From Promethearchaeota archaeon CR_4 (GTDB taxonomy: Archaea > Asgardarchaeota > Lokiarchaeia > Sigyniarchaeales > CR-4): a stretch of DNA of 11,530 nucleotides. The first letter of the stretch is position 1; every line of letters starts with the position of its first letter. Positions 1-5,713 of this stretch are shown in pieces. Where the stretch lies: assembly GCA_001940655.1 (NCBI GenBank), contig MBAA01000077.1, positions 1,949 to 13,478 of the forward strand. Direction: 5' to 3'. The notes under the pieces are model-generated. The model worked only from the letters and a program-made list of their open reading frames with translations. It had not been told where the DNA came from and searched no databases. The translations under genes were made by a program, and so were the position numbers.

Positions 1-11
1 TAGCAATAAGA

Positions 12-46
12 ATTACCATAAAAATTATATGGTAGAATTGCCATAA
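12..46 (+). promoter_or_regulatory. Operator/promoter of the RHH-MazF operon
   Basis: TACCATA (14-20) and its exact inverse TATGGTA (28-34) form an inverted repeat with a 7-bp spacer. A third, direct half-site, ATTGCCATAA (37-46), resembles ATTACCATAA (12-21) at a 25-bp offset. The spacer and second arm include an AT-rich TATA-like stretch (25-30) about 40 bases before the antitoxin start. RHH antitoxins usually bind such repeats and repress their own operon, so this is the likely autoregulatory operator overlapping the TATA box. The symmetry is seen; the role is inferred. Confidence 0.55.
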
Positions 47-65
47 TAATGATGAGGGATCTTGT

Positions 66-332
66 ATGAAGAAAAAAGCCACATTTGCTCTTGATGAGAA
101 TTTACTCACGGATGTCAAACAAGTCGTTGAAAGCGGTCTCTTTCGGTCTGCCAGCAATCTCGTTGAAATTGCCATCCGAGACGCGTTGATGAAAGTCAAG
201 ATTAACCGGATTAATGCTGCAATCTTGGAGGCGAGTCGGGATCCGTTATTCCTCGCCGATATCCGAGATGTCAAGAAGGATTTTGCTACTTTGGACTTTG
301 CCACGGTAGATTTTGAAGAGGGAGACCGATGA
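66..332 (+). CDS. Ribbon-helix-helix (ParD/CopG-like) antitoxin
   Basis: This 88-aa protein is the likely antitoxin and autorepressor of the operon. Residues 3-45 fit a ribbon-helix-helix fold: a short basic beta strand (KKKATFAL), helix 1 (ENLLTDVKQVVES), a turn (GLFRSAS) and helix 2 (NLVEIAIRDALMKV). The C-terminal part (about 55-88: EASRDPLFLADI, then an acidic DFxxxDF tail) looks like the flexible toxin-binding segment of such antitoxins. The ATG has a GAGG-type Shine-Dalgarno about 8 bases upstream. Its stop overlaps the toxin start as ATGA, implying translational coupling. It is expected to dimerise, bind the inverted repeats at 12-46 and neutralise the downstream MazF-like toxin. The family call is firm at fold level; the exact subfamily is not determined. 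Confidence 0.82.
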   Translation: MKKKATFALDENLLTDVKQVVESGLFRSASNLVEIAIRDALMKVKINRINAAILEASRDPLFLADIRDVKKDFATLDFATVDFEEGDR

Positions 333-676
333 ATTACAAGTGGGGAATTTTTTTTCCGAATCTCAACCCCGTAATTGACTCCAAACAACCGTGTAATCAC
401 CCTGTGTTGGTCATGAGCGATGAAACTTTCAATAGTAACATGCCCGTTGTGACCATCTTATCCATTGTTGACAAGAGATCTGGCAGAAAATCTTACCCCA
501 ACGAGGTTGAACTCAAAGCGAATTCGGGGGGATTACCTCGTGATGCCATCATCCAAGCCCACCAGCTCCGCACCATTTCCAAAGAACGTCTATCGTCTCC
601 AGTTGGATACGTTGAGGATTCGACTCTCCGTGCCGCTATTAACGAGGCCCTCAAGGTGCACTTAAATTTGATATAA
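329..676 (+). CDS. MazF/PemK-like type II toxin (endoribonuclease family)
   Basis: This 115-aa protein has MazF/PemK length. Visible features are an N-terminal W-G-I-F-F strand, the HPVLVMSDETFN segment matching the family's RPxLVxSxxxxN motif, a VVTILS strand, a P-N-E-V-E-L strand, and the G-L-P-R-D-A-I-I-Q-A-H-Q-L-R-T-I block equivalent to MazF 'GL..D.v....i.ti'. Family members are mRNA interferases blocked by the cognate antitoxin. One oddity is that the conserved Arg of the RP loop (R29 in E. coli MazF, catalytically important) is His24 here, so activity may be altered. It overlaps the antitoxin by 4 bases (ATGA). Its last third is duplicated, in decayed form, at 1317-1426. Family call is high confidence; activity is uncertain. 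Confidence 0.82.
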   Translation: MNYKWGIFFPNLNPVIDSKQPCNHPVLVMSDETFNSNMPVVTILSIVDKRSGRKSYPNEVELKANSGGLPRDAIIQAHQLRTISKERLSSPVGYVEDSTLRAAINEALKVHLNLI

Positions 677-846
677 TAGCTACAATTTTTTAATGAAATT
701 TTGGTAATACTTTTCGAGTTTTTTTTAAACAAAAGGGCGGATTGCTGGTACTTTATTCCGCATGGGGACTCTACATTTTAAGGGAAAAAATAAAATGACG
801 AAACCAAAAGAAAATCCTGATCTAATACGAAACAAGGTGACTTACA
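677..846 (+). terminator. T-rich 3' end of the TA operon, then thioesterase leader
   Basis: Several T runs follow the toxin stop (685-690, 707-712, and an eight-T run near 719-726), as expected for archaeal oligo-T termination. After these comes the leader of the thioesterase gene, with an AT-rich stretch (TTTTAAGGGAAAAAATAAAA, around 775-795) that could hold its TATA element. A 21-codon ORF (795-860) overlaps the thioesterase start in another frame and shows no sign of function. Confidence 0.4.
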
Positions 847-1272
847 ATGCAAACCTTTGACGAGAAAGCAGTCGCAGCATATCGCAGGCCCTTTGAGGAC
901 AAGGGCGGGGATATCTTCATTGCTCTGGGAATCATACCGGTCGAGCTGGGTGAAGACCGGGCGGTCATGAAAATGCCCTTTGCGCCCAACTCGAGTCAAT
1001 TTACGGGGGTGTTCGCCGCAGGAGCCCTGGTTTCACTCGCCGACATAACGGCCACAGCCGCCTGCAGAAAGGATGATGGCACATTTCCCTTCACCGTACA
1101 GTTGAGTGCGAACCTGTTGCGTAACAACAACGCCGGTCACGCAACGGCAGAAGCCCGGGTGGTGCATTCCGGGCGCACGATGAAGGTTGTTGAAACCCTC
1201 GTAAGAGATGACTGCAATAATGTGCTGGTGCGCGTGACGACTACGCACCTCATTGTATCTTCAGAAAAGTGA
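847..1272 (+). CDS. PaaI-like hotdog-fold thioesterase
   Basis: This 141-aa protein has the single-domain hotdog length. It probably hydrolyses acyl-CoA or a related thioester in the cytosol; the substrate cannot be read from sequence. The core motif is TGVFAAGALVSLADITATAA (about 53-72), matching the PaaI/YbdB-like 'G..HGG....LAD.a' helix, with Asp66 at the usual catalytic acid position. Strand-rich C-terminal segments (TVQLSANLLRN, ATAEARVVHSGRTMKVVET, VLVRVTTTHLIV) complete the fold. The usual His of the HGG loop is Ala here (G-V-F-A-A-G), as in some relatives. The start is well set: AAGGTGA lies at 834-840, six bases before ATG. The gene is GC-richer than its surroundings and sits between the intact toxin and a decayed copy of the toxin 3' end, which suggests insertion or rearrangement. 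No pathway partner is visible. Confidence 0.8.
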   Translation: MQTFDEKAVAAYRRPFEDKGGDIFIALGIIPVELGEDRAVMKMPFAPNSSQFTGVFAAGALVSLADITATAACRKDDGTFPFTVQLSANLLRNNNAGHATAEARVVHSGRTMKVVETLVRDDCNNVLVRVTTTHLIVSSEK

Positions 1273-1316
1273 GCTGCGGGAAAAATTATTCCGGTTGTAC
1301 AATTTCAATTCTCAAA

Positions 1317-1426
1317 TCCGCACCATTTCCAAGGATTGCCTTTCTTCTCCAGTTGGATACGTTGAAGATCCGACTCTCCGTGCCGCTATCAACGAAACCC
1401 TCTGGGTGCACTTAAAACTCGCATAG
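1317..1426 (+). pseudogene. Decayed duplicate of the MazF-like toxin 3' end
   Basis: Bases 1317-1416 align without gaps to 567-666 of the intact toxin gene at an offset of exactly 750 bp, with about 87 of 100 positions identical. The reading frame is intact (R-T-I-S-K-D-C-L-S-S-P-V-G-Y-V-E-D-P-T-L and onward) and ends in TAG at 1424-1426, but no start or upstream two thirds of the gene remains. Weaker similarity continues past the stop (1427-1460 against 677-710). Eleven codons differ, six of them synonymously. This suggests the copy diverged while still coding, as part of a second TA locus or older allele, before truncation. Upstream bases 1273-1316 show no further toxin sequence. The stretch 1427-1569 holds only a T7 run (1473-1479) and the flippase leader. 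Confidence 0.85.
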
Positions 1427-1569
1427 ACCTGCTAAATTTTCATAGTAATATTGGCAAGTTGTTTCCAGCACCTTTTTTTCGTCAGTCTGCCGGAAAAAGC
1501 CTTATTAAGTTTGATAGGCGAGGTGGATACAGGAACGAGAAATTTCCGCACACTATGGAGTTGAACAGG

Positions 1570-4299
1570 ATGCATTCGTTGTTACGCAAGCGAAACCTCA
1601 TTATAGCCCTCGTCACCATTACTGCTGGAGCGGTCATCCTCGGCTTGATTGCCAGTGGTCATGGGCAAGGGTCGCCCCCCGCCACTCTGAACGTGTTATA
1701 CATTGGGGAAGATGGACAACTCCTCCAACATCTCGCGTTGGATAAGGAGACACTCAATGTTACGTATGGTGAAGCCGAAGATATCACCGAGCCAACCTTC
1801 ACCTCATATAACGCGGTCGTGATCAATGACGTGAATTTGACTGCGGATCAAATTTCAAACCTGACTGTATGGTCTGCAGAAAATGACGGCACAACTTATT
1901 CACATGCGGTTGTCATTATTATGGGGCCCACCCTAACTCGTGGCAATGAGATTCTCTCGGGTTTGGGATTTACGACTCAAACCACGTTCCAAAATAACAC
2001 GGATGAAGTGAAAGCTCTGTCCGTGGAGGGCAATTCGACTGTTGCTATTGCCCACCCCCTGATGAAGGCCATTAGTTTTAATGCATTTCCGGAAATCGTC
2101 AACTATACCCAATTTACCAATATGGCATCCATTGACGGAAATATTGAACTCATCGAAATGCAAAATGTGAATGGGACATCAACAGACAATTCCCTGGTTT
2201 TAGCTCGCAATGCGGGCGGGGATGTGAACAAGAACTTGAACCTCATTATATATGCTTGTTGGTTAGAGGACGCCTTCCTCGATACGGATCACAATGGCCA
2301 ATTTATCACGTGTCCCTATTTCAATTACTTGCTCTTTGGTACCGTTGTAACTGGCACAGGTTCAACACTTGTGGCATATGGGAGTTGGACGTATGCACCC
2401 GTGCCCCATCTCGCGGATCAAGTTGCCATCGGGTGTCTCGTGATTGCCTGCACGATTGTCGCGATATTGTTATATCGTCGAGCGCGGGCAAAAAAAGTTA
2501 AAGTCCTCGGGATTACTGAAGAGGAAAAAATCCAAGAACTCGGTGCAGAACCCGAGTCCAAGAGAAAGGGTGACGTATGGGAAGAAATCGGGTTTCATCG
2601 GCAGGTATCGGGGTTTATTAAGATGTTCTTCCTCATCATGATTTTGATCATCCCGCAATTAATTATCACGTCCATCATTATGCCCCGGTTCCTCAATCCC
2701 TATCCCCAAGCGTCCGGGTGGTACGATTTGACCTTCCGTTTTTTTGAGGGCATCTGGTTGCTCTTTGATATGGGATTCAATTATGCTTTTTGCCGCTTTT
2801 TCGCCAAGCACCGCATCGAACACCCAGAAAAAGCGTATCACTACGCACAACTGTTCGTGTGGTGGCAGATGTTCACGGGACTCGTGCAAATTTTTGCCGT
2901 TGCCTTTATCGGCAGCATTTTCCTCCCTGGTACGAACCTCGGTTACGTTTCGTGGATGTTCGTTGCCCATTCCTTAGTTCAATTCCCCGGGATTTACCTG
3001 GTCTACCAATATTTCTTCCAAGGGGACCAAAAAGCGGACTACCAGATGATCAGTTTCGTCTTGCGGGAATTCCTCCTCCGCCTCGCAAGTCAGGCACTCC
3101 TCGTGCCCATTTTCCGGGCTATTTTCGCGGGGCAAGTTATGTATGGACCGGCTTTTGGGGCGGGGATGGGCCTTATAGTGGGATACCAACTTGGGGATAT
3201 CCTTGTTTTGTTGGTGACGTGGAGAATGTACAAGGGTCTCGGACTGAAGTCCGCGCCCATTTTTGCCGCCCAGTTTACCCGGGAAGAATTCAAAGAAACC
3301 GCCCGTTTCGGGTTTAAAATGGCGATCGGGGAAGTATGGGTTCCCTTCGTCTGGTTGTTACAGGTGTGGCTTGTCGCCGAGTATCTGCCCAACGCGAGTG
3401 CCGAGCAAGGGTATTTCTCGCTCGCGTGGACAATCTCTGTCATTTCACAGGCGGTGCTTCTGCTGACAACTTCCATGCTCGGCGCCCTGACCGAGGCCCA
3501 CACGTACAACAAAAAAGCCCTACTGAATTACACGTCCTCGTCCGGGTGGAAGTGGTGTTTTATGTGGACCGTCTTCCTTTGCACCTCCTTATGGGCGATT
3601 GGGCGAACCTTCATTATCGGCGCGTCTGGCGAGTTGTGGGCTCGGGCTGCAGATTTGTTACCTCTGCTCGTGCTGTTCAACCTCTTAGGACCCATCTCCT
3701 GGCAGGGAGACCAAGAATTTGGAGCAGCGAACAAGCCGGGGTACGCGGGCTTGGCTTGGATCATCGAGCAGGCGATTCGCGCCTCGTTGCTCCTCCTGCT
3801 TGTCCCTATGTTGAAAAAAATGGAGGTGGTCATCTGGATTTATATCGTGGCACTCTCTGTCAAGGACGTGTTCGTCTGGATAACGATCCGCCGCAAGATC
3901 CACAAGTGGGACTGGAATCTGTGGCCCACCTTCGTTGCTCCCGCGTTGGCTGGCATCTTCAATTTCCTCCTGCTGTGGCTGCTCGCGGGCGTGTTAGGGG
4001 AGAGCATTCTCGATGCAATGATCTTATTCATAGTTGCAATGTTCGGCATGGTGTTCCTGTTCAGTTTCTTCGTTGGACTCTTTGGTGGGTACGACACCAA
4101 CACGCTCGCCGAGTTGGACAAAGCCACGCGCATGGTGACGGGGTTACGCAAGTTAACCCGGTTTTACTACTACATGGCCGCGGGAGGTGCTCGCATTTCA
4201 CCCCTGCACAACAAGTTCCCCGTGAAAATCTACGCGGAAGCGACGAAAGAGGCGGCCGAGCTGACCGCTATCAAGAAAAAGATCCAAATCATTGAATGA
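1570..4299 (+). CDS. MOP-superfamily flippase-like transporter fused to an extracytoplasmic GATase-like domain
   Basis: I choose ATG 1570 (909 aa) because GGAG at 1557-1560 sits nine bases upstream and the protein then opens with a normal signal anchor (MHSLLRKRN plus a hydrophobic stretch 10-28). Upstream in-frame starts exist (TTG 1459, ATG 1555), but the extra residues look non-coding. Residues about 31-283 form an alpha/beta domain exposed outside the cell, with at least seven N-x-S/T sequons. It starts L-N-V-L-Y-I-G-E-D-G, continues Y-N-A-V-V-I-N-D-V and H-A-V-V-I-I-M-G-P, and resembles class I GATase/ThuA-like folds without an obvious catalytic Cys-His pair. TM2 (284-303) leads to a charged cytosolic linker. 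Residues about 341-835 form a polytopic region of roughly 12-14 helices resembling MATE/Wzx-type polysaccharide flippases, ending in a basic cytosolic tail. The likely role is moving a lipid-linked glycan or other envelope precursor; the substrate is unknown. Confidence 0.7.
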   Translation: MHSLLRKRNLIIALVTITAGAVILGLIASGHGQGSPPATLNVLYIGEDGQLLQHLALDKETLNVTYGEAEDITEPTFTSYNAVVINDVNLTADQISNLTVWSAENDGTTYSHAVVIIMGPTLTRGNEILSGLGFTTQTTFQNNTDEVKALSVEGNSTVAIAHPLMKAISFNAFPEIVNYTQFTNMASIDGNIELIEMQNVNGTSTDNSLVLARNAGGDVNKNLNLIIYACWLEDAFLDTDHNGQFITCPYFNYLLFGTVVTGTGSTLVAYGSWTYAPVPHLADQVAIGCLVIACTIVAILLYRRARAKKVKVLGITEEEKIQELGAEPESKRKGDVWEEIGFHRQVSGFIKMFFLIMILIIPQLIITSIIMPRFLNPYPQASGWYDLTFRFFEGIWLLFDMGFNYAFCRFFAKHRIEHPEKAYHYAQLFVWWQMFTGLVQIFAVAFIGSIFLPGTNLGYVSWMFVAHSLVQFPGIYLVYQYFFQGDQKADYQMISFVLREFLLRLASQALLVPIFRAIFAGQVMYGPAFGAGMGLIVGYQLGDILVLLVTWRMYKGLGLKSAPIFAAQFTREEFKETARFGFKMAIGEVWVPFVWLLQVWLVAEYLPNASAEQGYFSLAWTISVISQAVLLLTTSMLGALTEAHTYNKKALLNYTSSSGWKWCFMWTVFLCTSLWAIGRTFIIGASGELWARAADLLPLLVLFNLLGPISWQGDQEFGAANKPGYAGLAWIIEQAIRASLLLLLVPMLKKMEVVIWIYIVALSVKDVFVWITIRRKIHKWDWNLWPTFVAPALAGIFNFLLLWLLAGVLGESILDAMILFIVAMFGMVFLFSFFVGLFGGYDTNTLAELDKATRMVTGLRKLTRFYYYMAAGGARISPLHNKFPVKIYAEATKEAAELTAIKKKIQIIE

Positions 4300-4399
4300 A
4301 CATATGTCTTTCTTCTAATTTTTCTCCTTTTCAAATTCGGGTACCTCTGCGAATAATGGGGATTGATGGGGTTACCATTGCGTTTGATTAAATTAAAAA
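4300..4399. terminator. Convergent intergenic region with T-rich 3' ends
   Basis: The flippase stop is followed on the plus strand by a T/C-rich tract (about 4308-4331: tctttcttctaatttttctc), a plausible archaeal oligo-T terminator. For the converging minus-strand gene, the complement of 4383-4399 is T-rich. No gene is visible here. Confidence 0.4.
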
Positions 4400-5146
4400 T
4401 TAACAAATGACACCCCACTCATGCAAGATCAATCCCGTTGTGACAGTGTTTGTAGCATTGGGGATGGCAAGCACGGTTACCGGCGCGAATACCTGGTTCA
4501 AGACGAGGAAAATCCGCAATACATCATAGTTTTGACCTGTAGACAGTTGGAGGTTTGAGTTCACCCACATTTCGTCCGCAAGTATGAGCGTGTATTTTCC
4601 ATCCTCTGGAACAAGGATGTGTTCCAGCGAAAACCAGTAGTCCACGAAATCTTGGGCCTCTTTTGCAAATAATCCGATTCTGCAGAGTTCCTGTGCGAAG
4701 AGCTGCACAAATTGGGGAATTGAATACGGAACGTTATTCGTGGTAATGGTCTCGTTGCATCGTTCAAAATACCACCCCATATTCGTGCTAACGGCCGGAT
4801 TATCAATCTCAGCTTCATAAAATAACCATGGGATTTGCTCGTTGTCATAAAACATCCCATCGGGTGTGATAGTCACTTCCCACTCGACCACGTTCACGTG
4901 GTGGGCAAGAGGGTCTGATGTAACCACTCTTCCATTGGGGACATCGATTCGAATCGTATCCTGCACCGTTACATTTGAGTACAGGTATATATTTGGTTTT
5001 TTAACAATTCCAGGGTTTGTACCGGAGTTAGCAAATTCATTCACAATATATGTGAATATGCCGAATCCAACAATTGTGAGAATGACGACTCCAATGACCA
5101 AAATTATCTTTTTGAGGGGAGTTTTCCCTGTTTCCTCGCGCGCCAT
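4400..5146 (-). CDS. Membrane-anchored KPxIYLY-family protein of unknown function
   Basis: This 248-aa protein has a basic cytosolic N terminus (MAREETGKTPLKK), one TM anchor (about 13-33) and an exported domain. It opens with KKPNIYLYSN (49-58), the hallmark of a family usually written KPVIYLYP in bacterial and archaeal surface proteins. A strand-rich segment follows (T-I-R-I-D-V-P-N-G-R-V, W-E-V-T-I-T-P-D-G-M-F-Y), then P-W-L-F-Y-E-A-E (106-113). A helical segment comes next (PQFVQLFAQELCRIGLFAKE, DFVDYWFSLE), and the protein ends LHEWGVIC, equivalent to the family's terminal EWGG. Length and order match the family; I know of no established biochemical function. It lies tail-to-tail with the flippase fusion, so they share a neighbourhood rather than a transcript. 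No strong Shine-Dalgarno precedes ATG 5146, so a short-leader or leaderless transcript is possible. Confidence 0.62.
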   Translation of the reverse strand: MAREETGKTPLKKIILVIGVVILTIVGFGIFTYIVNEFANSGTNPGIVKKPNIYLYSNVTVQDTIRIDVPNGRVVTSDPLAHHVNVVEWEVTITPDGMFYDNEQIPWLFYEAEIDNPAVSTNMGWYFERCNETITTNNVPYSIPQFVQLFAQELCRIGLFAKEAQDFVDYWFSLEHILVPEDGKYTLILADEMWVNSNLQLSTGQNYDVLRIFLVLNQVFAPVTVLAIPNATNTVTTGLILHEWGVIC

Positions 5147-5157
5147 TTTAGATCACG

Positions 5158-5177
5158 TTTTGAGAAATGTTTCAAAA
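5158..5177. promoter_or_regulatory. Inverted repeat just upstream of the KPxIYLY gene
   Basis: TTTTGA (5158-5163) and TCAAAA (5172-5177) form a 6-bp inverted repeat with an 8-bp spacer, 11 bases before the minus-strand start at 5146. It could be an operator, but AT-rich symmetry of this size also arises by chance. Confidence 0.25.
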
Positions 5178-5248
5178 TCCGACTCTTGCACAATTCTTCG
5201 AGTGGGTTAGTTCTTCTATACCTATATCGTCACTACTGGAAATGCTTT

Positions 5249-5294
5249 GAAAAGATAGTGGTGTCATATTTGACACCATGCGGGGAGGTAATGC
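5249..5294 (+). repeat. Palindrome plus Shine-Dalgarno element, copy A
   Basis: TGGTGTCATATTTGACACCA (5259-5278) is a perfect inverted repeat with 8-bp arms around TATT. It is followed by GGGGAGGTAATGC (5282-5294), a strong Shine-Dalgarno running almost straight into ATG 5291. The same arrangement recurs at 6706-6750 with one single-base indel. Weaker similarity extends upstream (TTCTTCTAT near 5211; ACTGGAAATGCTTTGAAAAG at 5235-5254). In RNA the palindrome would form a hairpin directly before the ribosome site; in DNA it would be a dimeric operator. Which applies is not known. Confidence 0.7.
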
Positions 5295-5547
5295 GAAAAC
5301 ATAACCTCATAATTTTCGTCAAAGAAGGGTGCCTCGGGTCAGGAAAATCAGTAACCAACCTGAAATTGAATGTATCTTTTTCCAATTCGTTTGGATTGAA
5401 CGGGGGAAGGGATGATCATCTAAGAATCTGCTTCTCCGCTCCCTGCCGCACGACTGCGTCTTTGTCCCCCGCGAGACACTCGAGGATGTCCATAGGTATC
5501 TGTTTGTTCCCGATTGTATAGACACGAGTAACATCGCTATTTTATGA
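5291..5547 (+). pseudogene. Probable remnant of a P-loop NTPase gene (frameshifted)
   Basis: From ATG 5291, right after a strong GGGGAGG, the reading begins MRKHNLIIFVKEGCLGSGKS. This is a hydrophobic strand followed by a perfect Walker A match, G-x4-G-K-S. The frame stays open to 5521 but turns compositionally poor after about residue 27. From 5416 another frame reads protein-like (N-L-L-L-R-S-L-P-H-D-C-V-F-V-P-R-E-T-L-E and on to D-T-S-N-I-A-I-L), ending TGA 5545-5547. I read this as an NTPase gene with most of its middle lost and a frameshift. An alternative is a 76-aa ORF (5291-5521) that matches Walker A by chance. No Walker B is visible. The 3' end overlaps the antisense microprotein gene by 11 bases. 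Confidence 0.3.
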
Positions 5548-5713
5548 TCGAACGCTTTTGTTGACTCGTATCAAATAATGCATCGACAATACGCCCTCCT
5601 AAGTAATAGACGTTTACAATAAAACCGAACGCAATAAATAAATGAAGAACCCTATTCCAAATCTTTCTTTTCTGTGAAGTCAAATCCCACTTTCGATTGA
5701 AGATAAATTTCAA
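5537..5713 (-). CDS. 58-aa membrane microprotein coupled to the TPR/zinc-ribbon gene
   Basis: Directly after the 261-aa protein, TTG (complement of 5711-5713) overlaps that gene's TGA stop as TTGA, a typical translational-coupling arrangement. The frame runs 58 codons to TAG (complement of 5537-5539). The product begins MKFIFNRKWDLTSQKRKIWN, a strongly basic head. It continues with one hydrophobic segment, RVLHLFIAFGFIVNVYYLGG (about 21-40), and ends with a polar tail, D-A-L-F-D-T-S-Q-Q-K-R-S-I-I-K. The positive-inside pattern suggests a single-pass protein with its N terminus in the cytosol. The same frame is open for a further stretch inside the upstream gene, so a programmed or mutational frameshift giving a longer C terminus is another explanation. 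The function is unknown, but a partner role for the upstream membrane protein is a reasonable inference. Confidence 0.5.
   Translation of the reverse strand: MKFIFNRKWDLTSQKRKIWNRVLHLFIAFGFIVNVYYLGGRIVDALFDTSQQKRSIIK

Noticed and set aside
795..860. 21-codon ORF overlapping the thioesterase start
   Set aside because: It has no Shine-Dalgarno and a low-complexity Lys/Asn-rich product, and the thioesterase start next door has a strong AAGGTGA.
1459..1569. N-terminal extension of the flippase fusion from TTG 1459 or ATG 1555
   Set aside because: It would add 37 or 5 residues before the signal anchor. The longer one overlaps the toxin-remnant 3' region and has no Shine-Dalgarno, while ATG 1570 has GGAG nine bases upstream.
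3336..4295. 319-codon plus-strand ORF inside the flippase gene
   Set aside because: It is an alternative frame of a GC-rich gene, with an Arg/His/Gly-rich composition and no recognisable domain. The flippase frame has coherent TM helices throughout.
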